A stretch of DNA of 58,828 bases from an uncultured Erysipelotrichaceae bacterium (GCA_944325255.1 CALUZH010000019.1:1-58828), one strand, 5' to 3'. Counted from the first letter of the stretch, positions 36,379 through 45,365 are shown. Notes: generated by a model not told the origin, from the letters alone. Numbers and translations are program-made.

Positions 36379-37514
36379 TCCTTCTCTCCTTGATAAAATG
36401 CTTCAATGGTTTTAACTACCATATCAATATCTTCTTTTTTTAACTGATAGTACATCGGAAGACGCAAGAGTCTTTCACTTTCTTTAGTAGTATTTAGATC
36501 TTCGCCGACAAATCTTCCATACTTAAGACCGGCCTGGCAGGAATGAAGCGGAATATAATGGAAGGCTGAACCAATCTCATGCTTTCTTAAGTAAACCTGC
36601 AAAGCTTCTCTTTCCTTAAGATCCTTACATTTAATATAAAACATATGGCCGTTATGGATACAATTATCCGGAATTGTCGGAAGATCGATATAGCCTTTAT
36701 CTTTTAGCGGCCATAACTTTTCATAATAATAATTAAAGGAATTGACCCGATCATTCCGCATCTTATCCATAATTAAAAGCTGCGGATAAAGATAGGCCGC
36801 CAGCATATCGCTTGGCAAATAAGAAGAGCCCTTATCAACCCAGGTATACTTATCAACCTGACCGTTGATGAACTGTGTACGGTTAGTACCTTTTTCTCGG
36901 ACAATAGCCGCTCTTTCAATTAATTCGGGATTATTGACGGATACGGCGCCGCCCTCACCCATGGAATAATTCTTTGTTTCATGAAAGGAGTAACATCCCA
37001 CATCACCAAAGGTTCCCAAATACTTGCCATGATATAAAGCATTTACTACCTGGGCAGCATCTTCAATTACTCTTAAATTATGTCTTTTGGCAATATCCAT
37101 TATCACTTCCATATTGCATCCGACCCCGGCATAATGAACGACCATGATCGCCTTCGTCTTAGGAGTAATAGCGGCTTCAATCTTGGTTTCATCAATATTC
37201 ATTGTATCCTTATGGATATCGACAAACACCGGAACCCCGCCAAATAAAACTACCGAGGTTGCCGTACTGGAGAAGGTAAATGAAGGCATGATTACCTCAT
37301 CGCCCTTTTGGATATCAATCAACATGCAGGCCATTTCCAAAGCCGTTGTACCGCTGGTGGTCAAATATACCTTAGGGGAATTAAATTTCTTTTCTAATAT
37401 TTTCTCGCATTCCAAAGTATATTTGCCGTCACCGCATATCTTTTCACTGGCAATCGCATCGGCAATATATTTAAGCTCATCACCGGTACGGGGCGGAATA
37501 TTAAACTTAATCAT
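36375..37514 (-). CDS. wecE: dTDP-4-amino-4,6-dideoxygalactose transaminase (WecE/RffA type)
   Basis: The protein is a DegT/DnrJ/EryC1 aminotransferase with the PLP lysine at about 181 in SFHETKNY, preceded by the EDAAQ motif. The HETKN form and the [13 protein letters not shown] segment are those of the WecE type, which puts an amino group on dTDP-4-keto-6-deoxyglucose to give dTDP-Fuc4N. I place the start at 37514 where AGGAAG is seven bases upstream; in-frame TTG and GTG codons upstream touch the -10 box. Together with RfbA and RfbB this makes a complete three-step route. No N-acetyltransferase for Fuc4N is near. Confidence 0.85.
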   Translation of the reverse strand: MIKFNIPPRTGDELKYIADAIASEKICGDGKYTLECEKILEKKFNSPKVYLTTSGTTALEMACMLIDIQKGDEVIMPSFTFSSTATSVVLFGGVPVFVDIHKDTMNIDETKIEAAITPKTKAIMVVHYAGVGCNMEVIMDIAKRHNLRVIEDAAQVVNALYHGKYLGTFGDVGCYSFHETKNYSMGEGGAVSVNNPELIERAAIVREKGTNRTQFINGQVDKYTWVDKGSSYLPSDMLAAYLYPQLLIMDKMRNDRVNSFNYYYEKLWPLKDKGYIDLPTIPDNCIHNGHMFYIKCKDLKEREALQVYLRKHEIGSAFHYIPLHSCQAGLKYGRFVGEDLNTTKESERLLRLPMYYQLKKEDIDMVVKTIEAFYQGEKE

Positions 37515-37537
37515 TAAAATACTTCCTTTCACGCTCA

Positions 37538-37579
37538 ATTATACACTTTATTGACAAAGCTTTTCAAAAACCATAGAAT
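37538..37579. promoter_or_regulatory. overlapping divergent promoters (wecE-ugd / 14-codon ORF)
   Basis: On the minus strand TTGAAA (37562-37567), 18 bases and TATAAT (37538-37543) serve wecE-ugd. On the plus strand TTGACA (37551-37556), 17 bases and TAGAAT (37574-37579) serve the small leader transcript. The -35 boxes lie inside each other's spacers. Confidence 0.65.
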
Positions 37580-37585
37580 GTACTC

Positions 37586-37630
37586 ATGAACGACGGTGAC
37601 AGTAGTCATAACGTAATTTTTAAAACTTAA
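37586..37630 (+). CDS. 14-codon leaderless ORF (possible leader peptide)
   Basis: ATG at 37586 opens MNDGDSSHNVIFKT and a TAA. The -10 box TAGAAT ends exactly six bases before this ATG, the same arrangement seen at several full-length genes here, so transcription would begin at the start codon. A strong intrinsic terminator follows after one base. The whole transcript is about 80 bases and lies upstream of the CNNM/HlyC-type gene. It may be an attenuator, a free small RNA or a peptide gene. Translation is unproven. Confidence 0.4.
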   Translation: MNDGDSSHNVIFKT

Positions 37631-37631
37631 G

Positions 37632-37666
37632 GCCAACTAAAAAGGATATTTTTTAGTTGGCTTTTT
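37632..37666 (+). terminator. intrinsic terminator between leader ORF and CNNM/HlyC gene
   Basis: GCCAACTAAAAA (37632-37643) pairs with TTTTTTAGTTGGC (37649-37661), followed by TTTTT. Transcripts from the TTGACA promoter must pass it to reach the gene starting at 37693. No second promoter is obvious between, so read-through control is possible. Confidence 0.75.
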
Positions 37667-37692
37667 ATTATCCAAGGGGGATTTATTTTTAT

Positions 37693-39018
37693 ATGGACAG
37701 TGTCGGTACTATCCTTTTAGTTCAAATTATCCTAATCGCACTTAATGCCGTTTTTGCCTGTGCGGAAATAGCGGTCATTTCAATACCTGAAAGTAAGCTC
37801 AAAAAAATGGCTAAAGACGGCAACAAGAAGGCCAAAAAGTTACTGAAGCTCACTTATGGGCCTTCACGCTTTTTAGCGACCATTCAGGTAGCCATCACCC
37901 TTTCCGGTTTCTTGGCCTCCGCCTTTGCTGCCGAAGGTTTTTCCGATCCGCTTGTTGAATTTTTAATAAGTAAGGGCACCAATGTCCCATATGCCGTTTT
38001 AGATACTTTGGCCGTTATCTTTATTACCCTTATTCTTTCCTACTTCACTTTGGTATTCGGCGAATTGGTGCCAAAGCGTTTAGCCATGCGTAAGGCTGAA
38101 GACTTAGCCCTATTTTTAGCGCCCTTATTAAGTTTTATTGCCACGATAACTTTTCCGATCGTCGCCCTATTAACCGCTTCAACCAATGCCATACTAAGAC
38201 TTTTAGGTATTGATCCTAAGCAAAGTGACGAAGATGTTTCCGAAGAATCGATTCGGCTAATGGTCGATACCGGCAGCGAAACCGGAGCCATTGATAAGGA
38301 AGAACAGGAATTTATCCAAAATGTTTTTGAATTCGATGATATTGAAGCCAGGGAAATTGCCACCCATCGTAAGGATATTGTCTATTTAAGATTAAAAGAT
38401 GATCTAACAAAATGGCAGGAAATAATTCATCAGCATCATTTTTCCGCCTATCCGGTATGTGAAAAGAATCTTGATAATGTCGTCGGCATCCTTTATAGCA
38501 GTGACTACTTCCATTTGGCCAATCATAATAATCTTGAAGCCATCAAATCCATTATCCATAAGCCATACTTTGTGCCGGAAACTGTTATGGCCGATGTCTT
38601 ATTTAAGGATATGCGCCAAAAACATTTCAGCTTTGCCGTCTTAATTGATGAATATAGCGGCGTAAGCGGTATTGTTACCCTCAATGACCTAATCGAACAA
38701 TTAATCGGCAATCTTGGCAATCACGGCCATAAGGAAGAGCCACAAATCAAAAGTATCGACGATAATACCTGGCTTATCTCCGGCAATGCCCCAATTGATG
38801 AAGTTGGTGCCGCCTTACATATTGATGTCAGTGATAAAGACTATGATACCTTCAGCGGTTTAGTATTTGAAGCTATGAAGACCATTCCCAAACAGGCAAC
38901 AAATATCAAAATTGAAACCGATGATCTTTTTATTGAAATAAATAATATCAAAAATCATCAACTGGAAAGTGCCCTTGTCAAAAGAAAAGAGCCGTTTATT
39001 CAAGATAAAGAAGAATAA
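37693..39018 (+). CDS. CNNM/HlyC/CorC family transporter-like protein
   Basis: The protein of 441 residues has a DUF21 membrane domain with four helices (about 1-180), a pair of CBS domains (about 195-320) and a C-terminal CorC_HlyC domain (about 340-430; DDNTWLISGNAPIDEVG). Such proteins take part in magnesium or cobalt efflux and metal homeostasis. Start: ATG at 37693; the AGGGGG stretch is about twelve bases upstream, somewhat far. A TTG at 37657 in the same frame lies inside the terminator tail and is unlikely. Possibly regulated by the leader element upstream. Confidence 0.87.
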   Translation: MDSVGTILLVQIILIALNAVFACAEIAVISIPESKLKKMAKDGNKKAKKLLKLTYGPSRFLATIQVAITLSGFLASAFAAEGFSDPLVEFLISKGTNVPYAVLDTLAVIFITLILSYFTLVFGELVPKRLAMRKAEDLALFLAPLLSFIATITFPIVALLTASTNAILRLLGIDPKQSDEDVSEESIRLMVDTGSETGAIDKEEQEFIQNVFEFDDIEAREIATHRKDIVYLRLKDDLTKWQEIIHQHHFSAYPVCEKNLDNVVGILYSSDYFHLANHNNLEAIKSIIHKPYFVPETVMADVLFKDMRQKHFSFAVLIDEYSGVSGIVTLNDLIEQLIGNLGNHGHKEEPQIKSIDDNTWLISGNAPIDEVGAALHIDVSDKDYDTFSGLVFEAMKTIPKQATNIKIETDDLFIEINNIKNHQLESALVKRKEPFIQDKEE

Positions 39019-39140
39019 AAACGATCCAACAACCGGCAAATCACATAAGCACATTTTTCATCTCTATGAATCTACGGTAACTAGTTATTTTAGGGAAAAA
39101 TGCTGAGCATTAGATTGCTAATATCTTAGCCAAAGAATGC

Positions 39141-39386
39141 CTATTCATACGAGTTCATCATAAGAAAGTCCATCAAATGAACTATCTGTACTCCATGAAC
39201 ATTCCCTGCATCCATCTCATCCATAGTTACTATATACTTAGGGAAGTTATCATTCAGTTTCAATGGATTGTCGACCTCTCGTTTTAAATCGCTTAGAAGC
39301 TTTCTACATACCTGGACATAGATCCTTTTATCTCGCTTTACACCGACAAAAGCGATCGCTTTTGCTTCGTTTTCCATAATAAACAT
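39141..39386 (-). pseudogene. C-terminal fragment of a DUF4143 ATPase
   Basis: The 81-residue frame matches only the last part of DUF4143-type ATPases: a KRDKRIYVQV strand (the IYIQV nuclease-like strand of the family), then PLKLNDNFPKYIVTMDE and HLMDFLM. No N-terminal part lies upstream (39387-39570). It is not a copy of the tail of either other DUF4143 gene in the window, as the wording differs. Confidence 0.7.
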
Positions 39387-39570
39387 AGCAAGACTAAAAT
39401 AAACTGGAAATAGCGGAAAGAGTAAAATAAACTTTCGTGGCCCTAAAGTGAAACCTAAATTTTCACTTCAGCTATAATTGTAAATTCTTTTGTGCTTATT
39501 GACCTGATAGCATTAAATAAGTATAATATGGTTAGAATATTACTACCGAATACAAACGGGAGGTGTAGCT

Positions 39571-39858
39571 ATGAATATTCGTCCGTCCGCAGCAATTCGC
39601 CAAAATTACAACGAGATTGCGGAAATGTGCAGAAAAACAGCCGAGCCAGTTTTCCTTACCAAAAACGGCGAGGGAGATTTGGTCGTTATGGATATTGAAA
39701 CCTTTAACCGCAGGGAAAAGATGCTGAAACTCCGTGAGGAACTGCTTGCGGCCCAGGAGGACAGGATACACGGGAGCAAAGGGTATTCTGTCGATGAAGT
39801 CGCAGCCATGATGCGCAGCGCAATCAAGGAGGCGGCGGGTCGTGGAAAATCAGATTAA
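39571..39858 (+). CDS. Phd/YefM family antitoxin
   Basis: The 95-residue protein starts with the Phd/YefM DNA-binding domain (SAAIRQNYNEIAE, then PVFLTKNGEGDLVVMDIETF) and ends in a charged helix that would wrap the toxin. It has a good site, GGGAGGT. Base composition is richer in G and C than the glycan locus around it and resembles genes carried by conjugative elements of Clostridia. It overlaps the toxin gene by 17 bases. Antitoxin and toxin together normally repress their own promoter. Confidence 0.9.
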   Translation: MNIRPSAAIRQNYNEIAEMCRKTAEPVFLTKNGEGDLVVMDIETFNRREKMLKLREELLAAQEDRIHGSKGYSVDEVAAMMRSAIKEAAGRGKSD

Positions 39859-40159
39859 ATACCGTGTCATCGTATCAGAACGGGCGACGCAGATGCTTGT
39901 TTCCCACGCCGCATTTTTAGCGCAGGTCAGTCCAGAAGCAGCGGAAAGACTTACCGCAGAATTTGAAAAGACGGCAAATTCGCTGGGAACAATGCCCCAG
40001 AGATGCCCGTGGCTCTCAGGGGAATATATCCCTAAAAACGCCTACCGATTTATCATGTTTGAAAAACGCTATATGATAATCTTTCAAATCGTAGATGATA
40101 CCGTCTATGCGGATTATGCGGTGGATTGCAGACAGGATTACGGCTGGTTCATTCGCTGA
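39842..40159 (+). CDS. RelE/ParE family toxin
   Basis: The 105-residue protein has the ParE/RelE layout: two early helices (RATQMLVSHAAFLAQVS...), then strands with NAYRFIMFEKRYMIIFQI and a final DYAVDCRQDYGW. It starts with GTG inside the antitoxin gene. ParE-type toxins poison gyrase and RelE types cut mRNA; the late arginine and tyrosine do not decide between them. Appears intact. Confidence 0.88.
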   Translation: MENQIKYRVIVSERATQMLVSHAAFLAQVSPEAAERLTAEFEKTANSLGTMPQRCPWLSGEYIPKNAYRFIMFEKRYMIIFQIVDDTVYADYAVDCRQDYGWFIR

Positions 40160-40179
40160 CAACAGAATATCAGGATGAA

Positions 40180-40212
40180 AATCGTCACTTGATTGCAAGT
40201 GGCGGTTTTTTT
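40180..40212 (+). terminator. intrinsic terminator of the toxin-antitoxin pair
   Basis: CGTCACTTG and CAAGTGGCG pair (one G-T) around ATTG and are followed by seven T. It lies about 25 bases after the toxin stop. Confidence 0.75.
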
Positions 40213-40236
40213 ATGCCTAAAAGGAGATGCATAAAA

Positions 40237-40623
40237 TTGGAAGTCAAGATAAATAAGGAAATCCGCAATTACACGGAGAGTATGTTTTTTGGACTGTCAC
40301 TGCGGTGGTTCGTTTTTTGCTTGCCTGCAGTGTAGCGATAGGGCTGTACTTTATTCTCCGTCCGTATTTCGGAATAGAAACACTTAGCTTGGTGTATATT
40401 CTCGGCGCTGCACCTTTTGCGGTAATGGGCTTTGTCAAGTACAACGCTACGACCGCAGAGCAGCTTGCATGGGCGTGGATTAATCGGAGCTTTTGATGCC
40501 GAAAAAGCTGATGTTTAACCCCAACAATCTCTAAAACACTGAAAAGTACAATCCAAAACCACAAAAAAAGCGTTTGCGCCGTGGCGAAAAAATCAAGAAA
40601 AACAAAACGCAGCAAGGAGTAAT
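40237..40623 (+). pseudogene. PrgI family protein of a conjugative element, frameshifted
   Basis: The sequence starts with a good site (AGGAG) and TTG, then EVKINKEIRNYTESMFFGLSLR in one frame. It continues after a shift as LACSVAIGLYFILRPYFG and AAPFAVMGFVKYN, then shifts again to LMPKKLMFNPNN, and after a stop to LKSTIQNHKK. This is the whole length of a PrgI protein, a membrane component of the conjugation machinery of Tn916-like and CTn-like elements, now broken by at least two shifts and a stop. The neighbouring toxin-antitoxin pair shares its composition and probably arrived with it. Bases 40624-41016 contain no gene I recognise. Confidence 0.75.
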
Positions 40624-41016
40624 ATAAAGCGACCGCCGAGTTGTCAAAGCGCGGATCAAGACGCATAATGCATTTTGAATAAACGCATATAGCCTTGCCA
40701 TAATGACAAAGGAGATCACATGAAAAGTACCAGGGAATCATGTGCGAAATTGCCAAACGGATTTTCGTAAATCATTAGGGAACGATCTTGTCCAAAGAAG
40801 AAATTGATCTGGGAGTTGATGGTTATCGGCTATCGATGAAGAAATAGATGTTGAATATCTTGGCGATTCGAAATCTCTAAGTCAGTATACCTACCAAAAA
40901 ATCAGAAACAATTTGGTGAGATGAAGGATTATGAATAGAAAAAAAGAAGGAAATAATTATAAGTATCTAAAAGTAAGAGCATAATTGCACCTACTTCTAG
41001 ATGAATGGTGTTTTGT

Positions 41017-42287
41017 ATGATCGAGCGTGATTTTATCTCAATCAAATCATTCAAAGTATGTGGGATGGGCAGATCAAAGTCATCACCGGACTTAGAAGAT
41101 GTGAGAAGTCGGCACTTTTATTTGAGCTTTTCAAAGATTATTTGTTAGGTCAGGATATAAATGAAGATCACATTCTTTCCATTTCTTTAGATCAAAGAAG
41201 GTACTATAAATATCGAAACCCTATAACACTGTGTGACTATGCTGAAGCTATTATCTCAAAGTCAGATCAGCGCTTTTGCCTATTCATTGATGAAGTGCAG
41301 TTATCTAATAAAGTTTTTGATAAAGAAAACGGAAATATTGAAGTCAATATCTATGACATGTTGAATGAGCTTAATGCTTATAAAAATCTCGATGTCTATA
41401 TGACCGGATCTAATTCCAAAATGCTTTCAAGCGATATCATGACCGAATTCAGAGGACGCTCCACCCAGATTCATGTCTATCCTTTATCCTTTAAAGAATA
41501 TTTTGAATATATGGGTGGTGATGTAAGAGCACGCTTAGAAGAATATCTTTTATATGGTGGTATGCCCCGTATTACTGCCTTTGATGATGACATTAAAAAG
41601 CAGCAGTATCTAAAATCGTTATATGATGAAGTATATCTTAAAGATATCGTTGAAAGAGACCGTATCAAAAAAGCTGATATCTTAGAACAGATCTTAGATT
41701 ACTTGTCATCACAGATCGGTTCCTTAACGAACCCTACCAATGTCGCGAATGTTTTAAGTGATACACGAAAGGAAAAGATTGACTCCAATTTGGTTTCATC
41801 TTATATTGATCTATCGATCGATGCCTTTTTGGTTTCCAAAGCGAAACGCTTTGACATAAAGGGAAAATCTTATTTAAAATACCCTAATAAATACTACTTT
41901 ACCGATCTTGGTCTAAGAAATGCCCGTTTAAACTTCAGGTAGTATGATCCGGGCCATTTAATGGAAAATGCAATCTATAACGATCTATTAAGACAGGGAT
42001 ATTTGGTCGATGTTGATGTCGTCAACGAACGGCGAAATGGTGTAAGCAAGGTAAAAGAAATCGACTTTGTAGTCAACGATGGCAACAAGAGATCGTATAT
42101 CCAGTCAGCACTAAGAATAGACGATGGAAGCAAAAGTGAAGCGGAATTAAACTCCTTGAAACTGACCAATGACTTTTTCAAAAAGATCGTTGTCCGTAAT
42201 GATATCAATCATGATTTCTATGATGATAATGGTTTCTATCACTGCAGTTTGACTGATTTCTTATTAGGGAAAATCGACTTATTCTAA
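41017..42287 (+). pseudogene. DUF4143 ATPase, decayed (frameshift, Walker A change, nonsense codon)
   Basis: The ATG at 41017 reads MIERDF, then a missing T near 41031-41034 shifts the frame. The rest continues from about 41045 as WDGQIKVITGLRRCEKSALL, where the Walker A glycine before the lysine is glutamate. The frame then runs with FIDEVQ (Walker B) and MTGSNSKML until a TAG at 41941-41943, where relatives have a glutamine (FRQYDPGHL). After it the C-terminal DUF4143 end continues to 42287. Three separate lesions mark it as dead. This is the GLRRCGKS subgroup, different from the intact gene at 851-2134. Confidence 0.85.
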
Positions 42288-42307
42288 TAGCAACACCATA
42301 AATAGCA

Positions 42308-42358
42308 TCTTCTAAACAATATGCAAAGAAAGCTCCTGATTTTCTTGTGTTTAGAAGA
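42308..42358. repeat. imperfect hairpin after the dead ATPase
   Basis: TCTTCTAAACA (42308-42318) pairs with TGTTTAGAAGA (42348-42358), and the inner part CAAAGAAA / TTTTCTTG can pair further. It may have been the terminator of the ATPase gene. Confidence 0.45.
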
Positions 42359-42446
42359 AAGGGAATTTGGAACGCATGCGTTCACATTTTAAGCAAACTA
42401 ATTCAATATTAAAAATGATAAGAGAATCAAGCAGTTAAGAATAAAG

Positions 42447-42490
42447 CCGCGACAATTCTTTAAAGTCAAAGATAATCGCGGAATTTTCTT
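42447..42490 (+). terminator. possible weak terminator
   Basis: CCGCGA (42447-42452) pairs with TCGCGG (42476-42481) around a 23-base loop, followed by AATTTTCTT. The long loop makes it uncertain. Confidence 0.3.
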
Positions 42491-42511
42491 ATTTATTATT
42501 CTTTTGTGGAG

Positions 42512-42573
42512 AATGTAACATAAACCGTGTAAGTTGATTGCGCACGGATCAGCTACACGGTTTATGTTACATT
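42512..42573. repeat. 62-bp palindrome with 20-bp perfect arms
   Basis: AATGTAACATAAACCGTGTA (42512-42531) is the exact complement of 42554-42573. The 22-base centre also pairs in part (AGTTGAT against ATCAGCT). There is no T tail, so it is not a normal terminator. It may be a small mobile inverted-repeat element or two insertion-sequence ends brought together. It lies in the 42288-42699 stretch, which contains no gene. Confidence 0.65.
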
Positions 42574-42576
42574 ATC

Positions 42577-42604
42577 GCTGTTATCATTCATATAAAAACA
42601 GCCG
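42577..42604. repeat. 28-bp copy of a segment inside the GT-C gene at 44354-44381
   Basis: Positions 42577-42604 and 44354-44381 match at 27 of 28 bases (GCTGTTATCATT...AAAAACAGCCG). The second copy lies in the coding sequence of the GT-C-like gene, within its first membrane helix. The first copy starts three bases after the 62-bp palindrome. A match of this length is not expected by chance. Confidence 0.6.
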
Positions 42605-42699
42605 CAAGCTGTTTCAACGCCAAGCTAAACTAAATCTTTTTTCCCAGTATTTATAACCTATATTCAGACCCTTTAATTAAATATGAGATGCGCCAGTAT

Positions 42700-44421
42700 T
42701 TAAAACCATTTCTTCCAATATTTTTTACCTTCAATGGCCACTAGGCCAAGCACTGAGACAAGACTCACGGCAAGGCTTATTTTTTGCACTGCTGTGCCTA
42801 CATAACGACTGGTATAAGTATGCAAACCTTCATCAACATAAAAAGCCACTTTTTTATAGGTTGGTTCATTTATTGTTTCAATCGGTATTTCTTTGCCGTC
42901 AACCACTTCATAAGCCTGATAGCCTTTGTAGTAAGTTTGCGGAAGCATTATTAATTTGCGACCGTCAGGGTTATCATAGGTAAAACTAATCTTAGTAAAT
43001 TGCCGGTCATAATCGTAGATAATATCTAAATAACCATCATCCGTGATTTCTTTAATAAATGTTGTCTCTTCCAAGTAATCAACTATTTCAGTTATTGGTA
43101 AATATTCACCGGCACTGATTTCTAAGCCATTATGATCGCGATGACTCTTTTCCAAGGAAAAATCATATAATTCTTCTCGGGTAATGTTGTCACTGATGAT
43201 AGTATCCTTTTCAGCATAAATCGAATAATCTAAAATAATTACGTTTGTGATTGAGTATATACAAATAACGAAAAAGATTGTTTTTACCAATGTTTTGTTG
43301 TTGGCCAGCAAGCAATCAACAACATAACCGCAAACAAGTGTAAGAAGCGGAATAATAATGATATATATTCTAATCAAAAATTGTATAAAGTTAAGTTGTG
43401 AAAGATAATATATTGGAATCACTCCGCATACACACATAATTCCTATAAAGGAAACACAAGCCAAAAACGAAATATATCTGTTCTTTGCCACAAAAAGATA
43501 TAATGCCAATGATATTAAAAGGGGAGAGCCGATATTTATTATCGTATATAAATTATCATCATCTAAGTTTATAAAAGAATTTAACAAATTGCATATATTG
43601 GAAACTCGCAATTTTAAATCATACATTTCACTCAAATAATTGATTTGAAATTTTTGATCGAGCATTTGTTCTAACATTGGGAATAGGTACCACGCAGTCA
43701 AAAGTAAAGCTACACCGACGCCTTTTGCAATAACAATGCTCAAGCGTTTTAGTTCATCTCTATCTTTAAAGTTAACGATAAAGAAATAGACTGTAAAGAT
43801 GCCAAACATAGCACAAGTCATAATAAATGTAATATTATGACTCATCAATACTAAAGAAAAGCTTATCCCCAGCATAACAAAGCTGTTCTCTTTTAAAATG
43901 AATATTTTATATACGGCATAGATGATAAACGGCATAAAACACATGGCCAAGATTTCGCCAAATGCCGCACGGGCAAAGACTGTATACAAACGATAATTGC
44001 AACAATAGTAAGCTATTGTGCAAAAATAAACCGTTATTCTGTTTTGCCTGAATATTTTGCCAAAAACTAAGAAAGCGATAATTGCTGTAAGTAAAGAATA
44101 AAAAACGATCATCACCTTATATGTGATAACTAAGGGCAAACCTAAATAATACAAAATGGCAAAAGGATACAAAAATAAATCACAATAAAATAGTGGCGAA
44201 GCATAACCATAGCCGTTATTCGTATAAGGATAGATTCGAGGAGGGAACTGGTGGTCCTGCAATGCTTCCACGATGCCGATAATTCTATTCATGTGAAAAC
44301 GGGCATCATGACCGTTATAAAATTGATTGCTGAAAAGGCAACTGCAAAAAATAGCTGTTATCATTAATATAAAAACAGCCGGTATAATAAATTTTTTGTA
44401 TTTCACTATTTTCGCAAACAT
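42700..44421 (-). CDS. GT-C-like membrane glycosyltransferase, paralog B
   Basis: About twelve membrane helices and a C-terminal extracellular domain (about 410-540). After the first helix the loop holds NGHDARFHMNRI and the IYPYTNNGYGYASPLFYCDLFLYPF stretch, shared with the paralog at 45344-47065 (first acidic residues in the right place for a GT-C catalytic base). The shared MLEQMLDQ segment and the LPQTYYKGYQAYEV segment confirm the relation. Start taken as the ATG at 44421, three bases past the previous stop. It is the last gene of the eight-gene operon and probably moves sugars from the carrier made by the GT2 between the two paralogs. Confidence 0.6.
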   Translation of the reverse strand: MFAKIVKYKKFIIPAVFILMITAIFCSCLFSNQFYNGHDARFHMNRIIGIVEALQDHQFPPRIYPYTNNGYGYASPLFYCDLFLYPFAILYYLGLPLVITYKVMIVFYSLLTAIIAFLVFGKIFRQNRITVYFCTIAYYCCNYRLYTVFARAAFGEILAMCFMPFIIYAVYKIFILKENSFVMLGISFSLVLMSHNITFIMTCAMFGIFTVYFFIVNFKDRDELKRLSIVIAKGVGVALLLTAWYLFPMLEQMLDQKFQINYLSEMYDLKLRVSNICNLLNSFINLDDDNLYTIINIGSPLLISLALYLFVAKNRYISFLACVSFIGIMCVCGVIPIYYLSQLNFIQFLIRIYIIIIPLLTLVCGYVVDCLLANNKTLVKTIFFVICIYSITNVIILDYSIYAEKDTIISDNITREELYDFSLEKSHRDHNGLEISAGEYLPITEIVDYLEETTFIKEITDDGYLDIIYDYDRQFTKISFTYDNPDGRKLIMLPQTYYKGYQAYEVVDGKEIPIETINEPTYKKVAFYVDEGLHTYTSRYVGTAVQKISLAVSLVSVLGLVAIEGKKYWKKWF

Positions 44422-44423
44422 TC

Positions 44424-45365
44424 TTATTGTTCTTCTTTTTTCTTTTCGTTGTAAATCCAATTATTGACCATAATTTCATGATTTCTTTTTTCTTCATTGG
44501 CACTATGGTCAAGAATTAGACCCAATACCACAAAAAGAATTGCGACAATCATCAAGGAACTGGCCAAAACGGCACTTGGGATTTTGCTGATAAAATGATA
44601 TAAGAAAAATTCATATAATACCGGGATACCGATTAATAGTCCAAAGATAAAGAAAATAAAAGATAAAATCGCAAAGAAGAATAAAGGACGATAATCTTTA
44701 AATAAATCAAATAAGGTTAATAGAACTTTAATGCCGTCTTCAAAAGTATTTAATTTTGATGATGATCCTTCAGGACGATCACGATAAGTTATCGGAATTT
44801 GTTCAATTTGATAGCGATAAACCAAACTGGTAATGGTTAATTCGGTCTCAATTTGAAAGCCCGGTGACATAATGGCGTTGGTTTTTACAAACTTCTTGGA
44901 AAAAGCCCGATACCCGGTCATGATGTCATTAATATCATTCTTAAAAATAAAGTTAATAAGCCATCTTACCAGATTGTTGCCTAAATTATGGAAACCTCTT
45001 TTATTTTCTTCAAAATAGGTGCCATTACTTAAACGGTCGCCGATAGCCATATCAGCTCCACCCTTTATCGCATCAATCAATTTATATGCCTCATCAGCCG
45101 GATAAGTGTCATCCCCATCCACCAATATATAAATATCGGCATCGACATCCCTGAACATCCTTCTTACCACATTGCCTTTGCCTTGATTTGTTTCTTTGCG
45201 GACAATAGCTCCGGCTTTTGTAGCCAGCTTATAAGTATTGTCTGTTGAATTATTATCATAGACATAAATGTCGGCAGCAGGCAAGGCCGCCTTAAAATCA
45301 TTGACCACCTTTTCGACAGTCAATTCTTCGTTATAACAAGGTATTAATACTGCAACTTTTTCCAT
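44424..45365 (-). CDS. polyprenyl-phosphate glycosyltransferase (Dpm1/GtrB-like GT2)
   Basis: The 313-residue protein has the GT-A domain with AVLIPCYNEELTV and the metal motif VDGDDTYP (about residue 88), the GDRLSNG and IMTGYRAF segments, and two C-terminal helices (about 225-250 and 265-290). This is the layout of enzymes that load a sugar on undecaprenyl phosphate. Its gene overlaps the upstream GT-C gene by 22 bases and is followed at once by a second GT-C gene, so one lipid donor may serve both. Confidence 0.88.
   Translation of the reverse strand: MEKVAVLIPCYNEELTVEKVVNDFKAALPAADIYVYDNNSTDNTYKLATKAGAIVRKETNQGKGNVVRRMFRDVDADIYILVDGDDTYPADEAYKLIDAIKGGADMAIGDRLSNGTYFEENKRGFHNLGNNLVRWLINFIFKNDINDIMTGYRAFSKKFVKTNAIMSPGFQIETELTITSLVYRYQIEQIPITYRDRPEGSSSKLNTFEDGIKVLLTLFDLFKDYRPLFFFAILSFIFFIFGLLIGIPVLYEFFLYHFISKIPSAVLASSLMIVAILFVVLGLILDHSANEEKRNHEIMVNNWIYNEKKKEEQ

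Noticed and set aside
40244-40756. 170-codon minus-strand open frame across the prgI remnant
   Set aside because: It lies opposite clear PrgI sequence, has no binding site and has no recognisable motif. The plus-strand reading explains the bases.
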